Numbered from the stretch's first letter, positions 36,101 to 46,167 are shown. The stretch is DNA of 64,000 nucleotides from Apostichopus japonicus (GCF_037975245.1 NC_092582.1:17014577-17078576); one strand, 5' to 3'. The notes: generated from the letters alone by a model not told the origin. Program-made: numbers and translations.

Positions 36101-39100
36101 GCCTGATTTCTCTTTTTGTTTTAAGTGGTCCAATACTTTTATAAAACAAATATGACAATTTCTTTGGGGCTATACAAACAGAACCCCCCCCCCCCCACCC
36201 CCCGAAACACACGCGCAAATACACATATCCACACCGAAATAAAACCCTTCTTACCAGATACTAAGCTGTCATCGATGTATGGTGTCTTAACATTATATCC
36301 TGTACCAAACACCACCACATCTAGACCCTCTAACCTTGTTCCATCCTCGAATTCTACGCCATTGGTCAAAAATCGTTTGATTCCTGGACGAATTCGAATT
36401 TTACCGCACGTGATTTGAGTGAATATCAAATCGTTTACCGCAAAGTTCTCTTCGAAAAGCCTCCTCTCTGGTTTGATCCCTGTCGCTTGGTGATCAATAC
36501 CTATTTCCAAGAATAGTTGGAACACGTATCTAAGCAGCCACGTAGGGACAATGGACATGGTGACACGACGCTGGAGAAATGCATCGTAAGGCATGCCGCC
36601 GTATGTACGACGAGGGAACACCCAAAATCCATGTCGAACACTCAAGTAAACCTAAAAAAAAATTAAATCAAGTCAAACCATATAGAAATGACCGAGAATT
36701 TTAGATGATTAAATGAGAGAACAAAAAGAAGTGCCCGTTGAAACCTGCATGGTAAGTTTGATTGAGTTTCCAGAGTAAAATTAATGTTTGACTAACGAAG
36801 GAAGAAGGCATACGAAACATACTGGTGAAAATAATATTTAAAGCAGCATTTTGCGTTCTTTTCTATGGTTTTTCTCAACCTCACTCATTACACGATGCCA
36901 TAACGGCATACATAACTATAGCTTATCTATTCAAATCTTACTTCAAATGGTGGCATAAAAGTCGAAAAATTTACAACTTTCAACTTTGTTTTTTTTTTCT
37001 CGAAGATATTTTCCGTTGGGATCCAAATAAACCTCGCCCATAATATTTATATATATTTAAAAGCTACGAACGCCATTGGTCAATATGTAATACAACACCA
37101 TGCTTGATTTGGGTAGATTGTCTATGGCAGTCTGTTGTACCAGGGAGCTGTTAGAGTCCAGCTCGCTGGTTGAACTAAGTTACCAACTCGACGTTTGAAT
37201 CTATTTTCAGCAACGACTCGTAACTAAAACTGCATCTCTTATTATATTATTATTATTATTATTTGGATTATTAGTTGGAGCATGGGTTGGATTCAAACTA
37301 GTGGGTTAGGGGAACTGTATGCTATTAATATAAAAAGTGGAATTTGTTGGTGGACACTTTTTTCATTATCTACAAATGTCCTTAATTACTCGCCAATAAA
37401 CGCTTTTGGCAGGGGAAAAACTTGGCTAATATCTTAGTTTGCTGTTTTGTGATTGATATATGTAAAAAACTCGATGTTCTTGTAAAAAAAAAAGTGGAAA
37501 AGGGCGACAAAACGCAAAATGCTGCTTGACTTTACATATGTAGCGTTTTCGAGTAAAAGCAAAACACTCGAACATTTATTGAAGTGTTGATGAACTTCAC
37601 ATCCCGGCAAAGAAATGGTGGATGGAACGACCCCCCCCCCCCTCCCCTATCCTGTCTAAGGTCAAACAACGATACAGTGAGAAAAAAAACATAGAAAAAC
37701 AAAGCATGATTTGCTGTCACATGTGCAACAATGACATCACACCTGTTTGCAAGCTTCAAGTTTTGCTTAACGTTTTTAAACTGCGGCATTTGTCAACTAT
37801 CGTATATATGTCGAAAACGGAAAATGGAGGAATTGCATGCAAATTTCAACAGGATGCTTAGCATATAAGTTATTCTCTCTTAATTTCAGATATCTGAACT
37901 TGAGGATTGAAATGTCAACATGGCTTTTCAATACGACCGTTATGCTCATAAGTCATATCCGCGCTTCTGCGCCCAAGCACGTACGCCATCACCCCAAAAC
38001 AAGAGGTGTGGAAATCGACCTAAGATTTTATGTCTCAAGTTAAGCATTCACTACCGCTGGCTATAGGCTACCCAGAGTCAATCTTTTTGCAAAGGTCTCC
38101 CTCTACTAAGCATTGACCATGGTTACGTATGTCAACTAATGTAAACTGAATAGAGAACTGTCTGAAACTCATCCAATTTAAAAGTAAATTCAAATTTAAC
38201 TGAAATTGATTCCTCTGAAGTCAAAATATAATTAAACAAAAAAGTCAAGTTTACTTAAGAAGATTTTAATTTCAGTTAGGGAATTTTCTTCCTAAGTGAA
38301 AATGAATTGCTCTATAAGTGGAATAAACTTTCTCTTAGTAAGAGGAAGTCTTGTTCTCTTTTGTGCAATGTTTGTTTTTGTGGTAGATTCTAAGGTGAGT
38401 TTTATTACTTACTTGCACGGAGAGGTTTAAGCGTTCTCCAGGCTATCCCTGTAACTTTATTTATGTGTGCCTTATATTTCAAATCTTTATCGATTGTTAC
38501 ACCTATAGGAAATTTACATCTATGCTACTATAGTTATGATATTATCAAAGAGATTTCATTACTTGATTTTTTACTTCTGTTCATATGGATATTCGAATAC
38601 TATGAATTTACTTTTGATTGGGTTGATTATGATTCTCCCCAACGGTAACTAGCGCCACCCTTCTATAGCATAGATTGAGTTTTGGATATAGTTTACAGCA
38701 TTGGTGATTAGATCACATGTGTTCCACTGATAGCGATGTCTTCAGCAAATTGGCTGACTTTTGAACTGCGTACATTGTTGGTGGGGGTGTCGTTTACAAA
38801 AAGAGAGTACCAAAGAGGGCTAGTTACAGAGCCCTGGGGAGTGCAGGGAGTAGTTATGGAACATAGCAACTCCATGGGTAGTCTGTTTTAGATTTTTTTG
38901 TTTCTAAAACCCGCAGACTGGGAATTGTTGAAATATTTTGACTTTCAAAGAGTGGGTTCTATTTCTGTTGTCTAAAATTTACTCAAAGATTTTCCAAGAG
39001 CTGAAAGGAGGCTAATTGGTATAATGTTAGTTTTCTGGATTTGTTTTTTTTTGGGGGGGGGGTTGGTTTGGGTAAAAGTATGGTGAGAGCATGTTTCAAG

Positions 39101-42100
39101 GGCTTTGGAAAGTAGCCAGTTCTAATGCTTTCGTTGAAGAGAATAATGCTTAACTTTATAAAGTAATCAGGTGATGAGGGGGTTTTGGGTAATATAATGT
39201 AATAATAATAATCAGCAGTTATTTTTATACGACGCTTAAGCGACCACAAATGTGGGAGAAGCCCGCAAGGGCTTATGAATTACAACTTACACGTCGGGTG
39301 GCTTCCAATTCAACATTTTAACCCAAATTTGGAATCTTTTCATTTTAGAAAGTCATTTCAGATGGGAAAACCGTAGATTGCTCTTGGATGAAAAACCCAC
39401 CTTACTATGACCCGGCCGGGAATCGAACCCCGAACCTCCCGATTGCTAAGCCTCATTGCTTCAAATGCCACCGCCTTTATCCACTCGGCCACAGCACCGG
39501 TCATTTAGAGTACCATTAAGGCAAGAGTTTAGGTGATGGGCCATCTTATGAACACATTTAACAATTTCACCTTTAAAAAGTGTGTTGATATTAGGGTCAC
39601 GAGGGACAGTAAAAATATTCTAGAAGAGTTTAATTTGATCTTTGGGGGTTTTGAATTTTGTTCCCCTTCTTATCAATTAAATAGTTAGTGCTATTTCCTA
39701 AGTTGGGGTTTTCGATTGATAGTTATCTAAGATAATTTTTGAAAGGGTATGGGATAATGTATCGGTTTGTTCAAATGAGGTGGTATGGAGATTTTCTGTT
39801 TGGAGGTTATTTATATCGTTTTCGACAGCTTTATTGAATTTTAATCCAATCAGTATATTGTGGGTGTTTTGATTGTTTTTGATTGTGTTTGATTGGCCGG
39901 GTGATTGAATGTTTCATGATTTCTGGATTTATTTCACTCACTAAATAACTTTGGTAGCTTTAGGCTTGAGTTTAACGGTATCTTCTGAGAAAGTAAGAGC
40001 TATCAGATCATTTTATGCTGGGCGTTTTCTGGTTACTGTTTTCCAGATGTCAAGGTTTTCGTTGGAATGAGATATTGGTAAAGGGATATTAGCCATATTT
40101 TAGACGGTTCTGCCTCAGCAGAATGAAAGATACAGCTATAGAAACTATGGAATTGTGTTGATTATAACTACAAGAATACAGAATTAAAAAGGAAAAATGC
40201 ACGTCTTTCCACGAAAAAATGGCGTTCCTGTATTCCCAGAAAAGTACAAAATACACACACGAAGAGGATATCAACAACATAAACACGAGTAAGAAACAAC
40301 GATAGCGAAAATGGCATTAATCAAAGCTTGTTGGGGATTATGGTCGAGGATAATCGGTGTACTAATCTGATGATTTATATGAAAAACCTCTAAACTCTTC
40401 TTTTAAGTGAATATACGAGGTAGATGTTAAAACGGCTTGTAATAGGACCCCACCCCGCTCTTGGTTCCTCTTCCATTAGTATTATTACTGATCCTATATC
40501 GGGAGGGGAATGTGATTTAAAAGTCAGTGCCACATTACCACCCAACCCAACCATGCATGTATTACCTGATCGGCTGAGATGCTTGTTTCAACAGCTATAT
40601 CGGCAGCGGAAAGACTCTCTCCTGTAATTATAAAGAAGACAGAAATAAATTATCAAGTTTGTTTAAGAACCTATCGTAACCTACCATTTTATAATCCAAC
40701 TACATGAGCATGCCACGTGTATCACCCTTGTGTATATGTAAGTAGGCCTACAGCGTACCGTACTTAAAGGAAACACGTTAGAGCTCCATGAGAAACAAAA
40801 AATATAAGGCTGCAGGGAATGTTGGTCTTTTAAAGAGAAGCAACTTTCTTCATTAAATCAATACATGAGTTATAGAAAAAAACTTAAGATGACAGACTCT
40901 CCCAAATAGCCAGGAATTATTTGACTTCGCTCAAGGGCGTAGGAACCGGGGGGCTGGGGGCGCCAGCCCCCCCAGTGAAAAATTTGGAGGGGCGGAAGTA
41001 TCATTCCGCCCCCCCCCCCCGCTTCGCAAGTCAGAAAACCCCTTTTTCATTTCCAAATGAGGAAAAAATCTCATTTGGAGCACCAAATTGCATCTAAGGC
41101 CAGGTGAAAATGCAAAATTATATACAAAATGGAGTGGGTGGGTTGAAGTGTGCTATATTGCACCAAATTGCATCTGAGGCCACCTGGCAATGCAAAAAAA
41201 AATCCAAAGGGGAGGGGGACACCCCCTCCCCTTAGACCCCTCCCCCAGGCCGGCCATCAGTCTTCAGCCCCCCCACTCAAAAGTACCTTCCTACGCCACT
41301 GACTTCGCTAGAATGTTCTTTTGTTTGTTATACATAGAAGACTTGAGCAAGTTTAAATATGACGTCACAACAGCCACGTTCTGTTGATTGTGTGTTGAAA
41401 GGTATCCTTGCTGCCTTATGTTTTGTTGTTGTCCGATATACTTGCAAAGTTTGTGGCTGAAATGCCGATGAATTTCTAATAGTATACCTGACACGGAAAT
41501 GTGAAAGTAAAAATTTGTTCATGAAATAATTTGTTTTTATTTCCGAAAGACATTCCATATTCTTATCTCGTTATTTTTTCAAGATAATTCTTCCCAAGAA
41601 ATAGCCTGGCACGAAACCCATGTACCTTGATCCCTTCGCAACCCCATACCTTTTACATGTAACCACGTGATCATGACGATTCATAATTCGATGATCATGC
41701 CACGATTCAGCGAGGTATCACAAGGGAATAGATACCACTATATATAGCAGGGGTTCCCTAACTGGGGTGCATGAACCCCAGCTGGGGGTGCGTGAGTCCA
41801 TCCCAGGGGGTTCGAGAGACGTTTCTGAAAGTCAAAACTAGAGTATTTTTGTTGAAATAAAATCTGACATATCATTATAATTTAGGTAATGTACTAGAGT
41901 ATTTTTGTTGAAATAAAATCTGACATATTATTATAATTTAGGTAATGTACAAAAGTCGTCCTATCGACAAACTCTTTTCGCGTTCCATACGTATATGTTG
42001 CCATAGTAGTACCGTATACCGTGCATCGTGATAAATAACTGAATTATGAAACAGACACAGGCCGCATGACTTTGGTGAAGTTGGTGTACGTGCATGACAA

Positions 42101-44452
42101 TACGTCGTGAAGATAAGTGCTGATCTGATCTTGATGTTTCCAAATAAATATTTCTTCATCTCTTTTTTTTTTCATGACGATATTACACTATGAACTTGAT
42201 CTTTTACGAAGCACTGTTTTGCGTAATATAGTATAATATGACTCAGATCGTACCTCGAAAAGTTGGTGGTTCGTGGACAACTCTAACATCCACAGTGGGT
42301 CCTTGGGGGGGGGGGATAAAGTTATGGAAACCCTGATATAGAGTATCCCATGGTTATTTTTTAGGTCAACAGACATTAATAACCAGACACGGCATAAGCC
42401 ATTGCATGCTTTTGCAATAAGTCCCCATGGAACCTCCTGACACTTTCAAGCACATTAACAATTAACGATCTCTGTTTTCAAGAACTCTTACATTTTACTC
42501 GATTTTGCGACGATAGCCAATTGCATTATGAAATTCTATATAAACAGGTTTACAAATGGGCACAGGCATGTCGGAATTTACACATATACCCAAAAACCAG
42601 ACAGCAGAACTGCAGTGTGGTTCGATACTGTTACCTGAATAATCTTATGTGAATGTGAAACACTAGGCTGTATGGTATAGCCAGGATGAACAACATACTT
42701 CAATCTCAGTAATACAGGAAACAGCATTGAGTTATGACAAAACAATATTTACATTGGCAGCTGATGACAGATATGGAAACTTCTCTTGTATTTAGCAAAC
42801 ATATTGATCTCTATCAAAGACAATAGGCTTCTCCTACTCATTGTGGTACACCTATACAAGTCGTACATTAAGCAGCCGCCGGACGATTTTTACCCCTGGT
42901 CCCCAGGATTTTGCATCTGTTTTGATTCTAAAACATCTAACTAGGCGACAGTTAATATACGTAAACGGCGCCTGGTCATTTCCCCAACATTACTACACTC
43001 GAACCTGAAGTTTATATTTGGCACTGAATCTCGATAATTGTGAAATACATCGGAAAACTTCAAAAACGATATAACACTGATGATTCACAATGATATCGTC
43101 TATTCCAATAGCAACGTTGTGTAATAACAGTGCAACGTTCATTACTCACTTTTGTGCACAGGCATGGACGCAGCGACGTACATGGTAACTCCAAAAGTTA
43201 CCGACACACTTAAGCCAATGGAGATTTGGTCCAGACTTCTGATTATTTTCTACGGATGCCATTAAGCTAATATTTAGTTGCCAACAGCCACTCCTATTAT
43301 TATGGGGCGAAACGCACATGTTATCCAATAAGCTGGTCGATGGGAGATACGGTAAATTATGAAACAAGGTTTCCACATTTGGCCTCTGGTGACTCCAAAT
43401 GACCTTTGATATCAACCAAAACTAAGTGAGATCAACGTGTCACAACTATATACTAGTTATGAGAATGGTCCAAGCTTCCCTTCTTGATATATCTTGTTTA
43501 TATCGTTTTCACATTTTGACCCCTGGTGACTCCAAATGACCTTTAACCTCGCCCAAAAGAAACAATAGGCTTATTTTACTCAATATATGGTACCCCGAAA
43601 CATTTAATATGAGAGTGGTCCAAGTTTCCCTTTTTGAGATATCGTGTTTACAAGAAAGGCGTCACACACGCGCGCTCACGCGCACACATTCATCCACCTG
43701 CATGACTACAAAGGTAACGATTATCATCGAAACCAAAAGCGAAATTTGTAACTGTACGTTTCACTTATGGTAGTAACACTGTGTGATTACTCTATATTGT
43801 ACCAGGTTCTTCTTCTTTTCCGATCTACTGTGCTGAAGGGGGAAAAACGTACAGAAGTTGAAAACAGGTCATTTTACTCACCGATAACGAGTACTGTTTT
43901 ATCCTTAAACGGTTCGTCAGTTCTGTATTGAGCGGTATGGAGAATCTCACCCTCAAAGATCTCATCACCTTCGACTTTGGGTATAAAAGGATCTGTGAAG
44001 AATCCGCTACAAATCATGACGTAATCGAAAGTCTGGCTGACGGTCTCTTCGCCACGTTTTTGAGTACGTACGATCCATCTGCCTGTGACGTCATAGTCTT
44101 CAGCTGGCTCGATCTTTACCACGGTGGTATCCAGTTGAATGTAACCTCGCAATTTAAAGTGATCTGCATAGTCCTACATAGGAATAAAAAACCACAAGTG
44201 AATTGTGTACCGATATGTAAGTGTTTATACTGGTATGTAGTGCACGTGCTATTTGAAATTGTAGTGATTTGGAATATCCAGAACTTGGAAAAAACTTCCA
44301 GCCTTTACCGGGATTCGAACCCGGGCCTCCCGCTTTTATATGCGGGCACCCTAACCATGGGGCTATGGACGCTGATTGTATGTCCAGAGGTTCGAAACCC
44401 GTAAGGAATGTCGTAATTCCACTCTAGGCGTTTGTCACTTGTATCGAACAAC

Positions 44453-44529
<77 letters not shown>

Positions 44530-45712
44530 CGGATACCGAGATGTAAGTATATAACGAGACGTAAGCGTATATACTCTCAAAGTGTAAACCAACATATACA
44601 TTTTATATCGATTCGATTAATCTTGCGATCCTTTCTGCGTCACTATGATCGAGTTTGCCATCCTCTCGGATAGAATGCTGAATAATTTATCTACATGCAG
44701 CTTAATTAAACAACAGTTTGCAACACGACCATACCATATATCATAACACAACATACCACATCATAACACGACATACAATATCATATCACATGCAGTTCGG
44801 TACCGTACTTTAACCAAGGACCTGTTATCCTGTCTTACCATAGTATATCGTACCATACCGTACCGTGGGCCTGCCCGAAACAACCGTTCCATGCCATATC
44901 ATAAAGCTTCGCACATTTCCACATCATACCATGCGTGAAGTATGTTTTCCTTACGTTCAAATATTTGAGGTACGTCTTATGAGGCACGAACGGAGGCGCA
45001 TCTTTGGGGAATGGAAAATCACTGTAACAAGACTTGATCGTACATGAATTAGTAACCAGTGACCTGTAAGTTCTACCAGACGTCCCTTTGGATGTATCGG
45101 GGTCATAATTCCACATTCCACCTAAAATGAAGAAATACAAAAATAAAGAAATAGATAGATAGACAGATGGACGGATATATATATATATATATATATTTAT
45201 TTATTTATATATATTTATATAATAATAAATCTATTTTTCATTACTTTGTATGCCAGTTGCAGGTGCCTGTTATTTGACAATTTGTTTCCGTTTAAATTGC
45301 TATGTCTGCCTACCAATATATGAATGTAACTCGACTACGTGCTATGTCAGTAAAGGATTTCGGAGAAAATTATAAGTAAAGTTATCATTTATGATAGTCT
45401 TAAGTATTCACTATACATGGCTGTTTCATGATTTGTGAATCATGAGTAACTATTGAAAGAGCTTCAGTCAGCAAAGAAAGTGAACCAAGTGAAAGTGAAC
45501 TAAGTTTCGAATTAAGTCCTGCCGGCAGAAATATTTCATCTACCCATGATGTTTAATCATCGATCAAATGTAATTATATATTACAGTTCTTTACCAATGG
45601 ATTTAAATTTGTCGAATGCCGTAGGTACCAGTCCTTCCTCTAAACACGTCTTAACAGCGCCGAGTCCACACGGCCCTGCTCCAACGATAGCGACTGTTTT
45701 GCTGACGGCCAT
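26822..45712 (-). CDS. Flavin-containing monooxygenase, seven coding exons (whole gene)
   Basis: NADPH- and FAD-dependent monooxygenase that oxygenates nucleophilic N or S atoms; in animals the family acts at the ER membrane on xenobiotics and small amines. Coding exons (minus): 45712-45595, 45121-44955, 44173-43882, 40621-40566, 36651-36255, 35583-35339, 27127-26822. They sum to 1,581 nt, 526 codons plus stop, close to the usual 530. All introns are GT-AG and phases agree. Visible motifs: FAD site GAGPCG (11-16), signature F168-x-G170-x3-H174-x3-Y178, NADPH site GESLSA (193-198), FGTGY (326-330), GPHSWPGAR (473-481), and a hydrophobic tail (about 510-525). Two motifs depart from the textbook form: GxSxxA in place of GxGxxG, and FGTGY in place of FATGY. 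No frame damage is seen, so the gene looks functional. The introns hold many mobile elements. Which FMO subfamily it belongs to cannot be decided here. Confidence 0.93.
27128..28978. other. FMO intron 6, left part; no gene
   Basis: Contains a run of ACGTACGT palindromes at about 27702-27760 (TTACGTACGTACGTAAT) and AT-rich sequence. No mobile element boundary is recognised here. Confidence 0.45.
28979..29281. mobile_element. Palindromic MITE-like element, about 303 bp
   Basis: Arms of about 86 bp at each end are reverse complements with scattered mismatches. The left begins TAGTACAGTAACTACTGTTC and the right ends in its complement. Paired internal blocks include ACAACCGT-CATCAG, AACACGGTAACATGT and GGCGGCACAG-like strings. 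The centre is T-rich. It shares CAGTAACTACTGT with the element at 2041-2360. It lies in FMO intron 6. Confidence 0.75.
29971..30367. mobile_element. hAT non-autonomous DNA transposon, 397 bp
   Basis: The terminal inverted repeats are CAGTGGCGGAGC on the left and GCTCCGCCACTG on the right. An exact 8-bp target duplication AGGGCATG flanks it at 29963-29970 and 30368-30375. The CAGTGGCG start and 8-bp duplication are diagnostic of the hAT superfamily. Its inner segment (TGGTGGCGCTCCGCTT) recurs in the element at 46194-47969. No transposase ORF. It lies in FMO intron 6. Confidence 0.9.
30376..31299. other. FMO intron 6; purine-rich stretch, no gene
   Basis: 30380-30665 is strongly purine-biased on the plus strand (GGGAGATGG, GAGGAAAATGGAAG-type repeats). 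The remainder is unremarkable. Confidence 0.5.
31300..33995 (-). repeat. AGGTCA-rich repeat family, block 1 (FMO intron 6)
   Basis: Tandem, diverged units of about 300-400 bp recur, marked by TTAACTTTGACCTCATATAA at roughly 31730, 32030, 32430, 32810 and 33110. The right end carries a (CA)n run at 33910-33948 and a 26-nt foldback at 33970-33995 (GGTTCC...GGAACC). The block at 49636 has the same end structure in reverse. Exact AGGTCACCAAAGGTCA sites (minus) lie at 31898-31913, 32296-32311 and 32974-32989. Non-coding. Confidence 0.85.
34075..34141. repeat. Relative of the TTGAACATTTT palindromic repeat
   Basis: It shares GAGCAATTGAACAATTTTCTG and GCAAAATGT with 12480-12600 in inverse sense. 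Short and diverged. Confidence 0.4.
35030..35252 (-). mobile_element. tRNA-derived SINE, family 2, near complete
   Basis: Read on the minus strand, the head (35251-35184) starts GGAGCGTTAGCTCAGTGG. Its A box is TAGCTCAGTGGTTA and its B box GGTTCGAGTCA. The body passes through TCAGCTTGCGG and GAGATCCTGCTTGCAGGAGG to about 35030. The acceptor stem does not pair properly and body copies occur at 17037, so this is a SINE and not a tRNA gene. It lies in FMO intron 6, about 90 bp downstream of exon 6. Confidence 0.8.
35339..35583 (-). CDS. FMO exon 6 (residues 344-425)
   Basis: The acceptor is TCACAG. It reads NLYKYAIPINLPHPTIACIG, then ESRWAVR-like EQQSRWAVRIFKG, and ends in NRYGRPKLM. This is the C-terminal part of the catalytic fold (…PxLAxIGxxQP…QARWAxxVFxG). 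The donor is GTAAGC. Confidence 0.92.
36255..36651 (-). CDS. FMO exon 5 (residues 212-343)
   Basis: The acceptor is TTTTAG. It begins VYLSVRHGFWVFPRR, the usual VxLSxRxGxWxxPR segment. It includes a hydrophobic stretch TWLLRYVFQLFLEIG, then CGKIRIRPGIKRF and VVVFGTGYNVKTPY. FGTGY replaces the usual FATGY. The donor is GTAAGA. Confidence 0.93.
36652..38399. other. FMO intron 4, left part; no gene
   Basis: Contains a C-rich run near 37631, and a degenerate AAGTGAAA/ACTTAAG stretch at about 38165-38350 that may be a decayed CTTAAG array. Nothing else recognised. Confidence 0.4.
38400..39204 (-). pseudogene. Decayed LINE reverse transcriptase, 3' part (FMO intron 4)
   Basis: On the minus strand it reads PKTPSSPDYFIKLSIILFNE, then GYFPKPLKHALTILLPKP, the start of a LINE RT. 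Then come ALGKIFE, CTPQGSVTSPLWYSLFVND (the PQGS block near 38840-38825) and SQFAEDIAIS. The catalytic FADD box is FAED because GAA stands at 38743-38741. Further on, IGVTIDKDLKYKAHINKV matches the LINE thumb region. Several frame breaks. It continues at 39501 beyond a nested SINE. Confidence 0.7.
39205..39500 (-). mobile_element. tRNA-derived SINE, family 3, copy 1 (nested in LINE)
   Basis: On the minus strand the head has an A box GTGGCCGAGTGG (complement of 39481-39492) and a perfect B box GGTTCGATTCC (complement of 39419-39429). The long arm between them suggests a Ser/Leu-type tRNA ancestor. The body includes TGACTTTCTAAAATG and GCTTAAGCGTCG-like strings and ends in a TTA repeat. A second copy lies at 45884-46167. 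It interrupts a decayed LINE, so it is younger than that LINE. Confidence 0.82.
39501..39925 (-). pseudogene. Decayed LINE, upstream part (same copy as 38400-39204)
   Basis: On the minus strand it reads WIKFNKAVENDINNLQTENL and, after a shift, TVPRDPNINTLFKGEIVKCV. This resembles the endonuclease-RT linker of LINEs. The two halves join across the SINE in the order expected for one element. Confidence 0.5.
40417..40440 (+). repeat. Diverged copy of the 29-bp CTTAAG-array boundary motif
   Basis: GAGGTAGATGTTAAAACGGC matches the motif at 21540, 23198 and 23723. TTTTAAGTGAA lies just before it, as at an array end. It lies in FMO intron 4 about 125 bp beyond exon 4. Confidence 0.65.
40566..40621 (-). 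CDS. FMO exon 4, 56-nt short exon (residues 193-211)
   Basis: It reads ESLSAADIAVETSISADQ between the acceptor TTACAG and the donor GTAATA. It supplies the NADPH-binding loop and following helix (…GESLSAADIAVE). It is identified because it alone completes the VLVIG-to-VYLSVR junction with correct phases on both sides (1 in, 0 out). Large introns of 3.3 and 3.9 kb flank it. Confidence 0.88.
40932..41301 (+). mobile_element. hAT non-autonomous DNA transposon, 370 bp
   Basis: The left terminus is CAAGGGCGTAGGAACC; the right terminus, complemented, is CAGTGGCGTAGGAAGG. An exact 8-bp duplication ACTTCGCT lies at 40924-40931 and 41302-41309. The interior is rich in C and G runs. A truncated inverted copy is at 19101-19381. 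It sits in FMO intron 3, about 310 bp upstream of exon 4. Confidence 0.9.
41748..42335 (+). mobile_element. hAT-like element, 588 bp, with internal 56-bp duplication
   Basis: The left terminus CAGGGGTTCCCTAACT and the complemented right terminus CAGGGTTTCCATAACT match. ATATAG flanks both ends (41742-41747 and 42336-42341), a 6-bp duplication. Inside, a 56-bp unit at 41837-41892 is repeated at 41893-41948 with one or two changes. It has no transposase. It lies in FMO intron 3. Confidence 0.8.
42342..43149. other. FMO intron 3; no gene recognised
   Basis: Unique-looking sequence without clear repeats or open frames. Confidence 0.4.
43150..43720 (-). repeat. AGGTCA-type repeat family, diverged copy (FMO intron 3)
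   Basis: The minus strand carries AAAGGTCATTTGGAGTCACC, TATCAAGAAGGGAAGCTTGG and a GT/GC-rich run near 43660-43690. This is the same order as in the units at 56670-56830 and 60110-60240. Shorter and more diverged than the other blocks. Confidence 0.7.
43882..44173 (-). CDS. FMO exon 3 (residues 96-193)
   Basis: The acceptor is ATGTAG. It begins DYADHFKLRGYIQL and contains YVMICSGFFTDPFIP (the ATG/CSG region). The FMO signature follows, with F168, G170, H174 and Y178. It ends at VLVIG, the strand before the NADPH loop. The donor is GTGAGT. Confidence 0.93.
44269..44453 (-). mobile_element. tRNA-derived SINE, family 1, copy D
   Basis: It contains the complement of the B box GGTTCGAATCC near 44311-44321, the anticodon arm and a weaker A box. 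The upstream GGTTTCGAACC-like string is also present. Most of copy A is matched. It lies in FMO intron 2. The 3' GGAATATCCAGAAC segment marks its left edge. Confidence 0.8.
44454..44526. repeat. (TA)n microsatellite
   Basis: About 35 TA units next to SINE copy D, on its head side. The similar association at 11692 suggests a preferred AT-rich target. Confidence 0.95.
44955..45121 (-). CDS. FMO exon 2 (residues 40-95)
   Basis: The acceptor is TTTTAG. It reads GGMWNYDPD, which matches the GGLWRF region that closes the FAD site. CYSDFPFPKDAPPFVPH and YLKYLN follow, the typical FSDFP and LxYxxxYAxxF helices. The donor is GTAAGG. Confidence 0.92.
45595..45712 (-). CDS. FMO exon 1 (residues 1-39 and first base of codon 40)
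   Basis: It starts at ATG 45712-45710 and reads MAVSKTVAIVGAGPCGLGAV, the N-terminal Rossmann strand and FAD dinucleotide-binding loop. This start is chosen because the GxGxxG motif falls at residue 11, as in known FMOs. The donor GTAAAG follows at 45594. The phase-1 junction splits the codon of Gly40. Confidence 0.93.
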
Positions 45713-45765
45713 TTTAAAGCTATAATAGATCTATGCAGCTAATATCTAGAGGTTTCTGAAAGGGT
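45713..45765 (-). promoter_or_regulatory. FMO 5' leader with possible 3' splice site
   Basis: Upstream of the ATG the minus strand reads TTTTTACCCTTTCAG then AAACCTC. This is a good acceptor, about 45 nt before the start codon. A separate 5' non-coding exon further upstream is therefore likely. I could not locate it or a promoter. Confidence 0.35.
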
Positions 45766-45883
45766 AAAAACAAAAATGACGGACAGTTAGTAATATCTTT
45801 AGTATAATCATGTTAAATATATTAGTAACAATGAAGTGTCGGTTTAAATGTAACCAATATAGCCTATACTGTAATATATCAAT

Positions 45884-46167
45884 AATCAGCAGTTAGTTTT
45901 ACAACGCTTAAGCGACCGCAAATGTGGGAGAAACCCGCAAAAGGGCATATGGATTACAACTTACACGTTGGGTGGCTTCCAATGCAACATTTTATCTCAA
46001 ATTTAGAGCCTTTAGAATTTAGAAAGTCATTTCAGGTGGGAAAACCGTGGATTGCTCTTGGGATGAAAACCCCGTCTTACTATGACCCGACCGGAAATCG
46101 AACCCGAACCTCCCCGATTGCTAAGCTTCTCATCACCGCCTTTATCCACTCGGCTACAGCACCGGTT
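45884..46167 (-). mobile_element. tRNA-derived SINE, family 3, copy 2
   Basis: It aligns to 39205-39500 over its length, with gaps in the long variable arm. The A box is the complement of 46146-46157; the B box, slightly degraded, is the complement of 46094-46104. The tail side reads AATAATCAGCAGTTA, as in copy 1. It lies 170 bp upstream of the FMO start codon. Confidence 0.82.

Noticed and set aside
38983-39249. Host gene on the minus strand
   Set aside because: It is the RT start of a decayed LINE read into a SINE tail.
39410-39500. Ser/Leu-type tRNA gene
   Set aside because: Repeated with its 200-bp body at 45884-46167; it is a SINE head.
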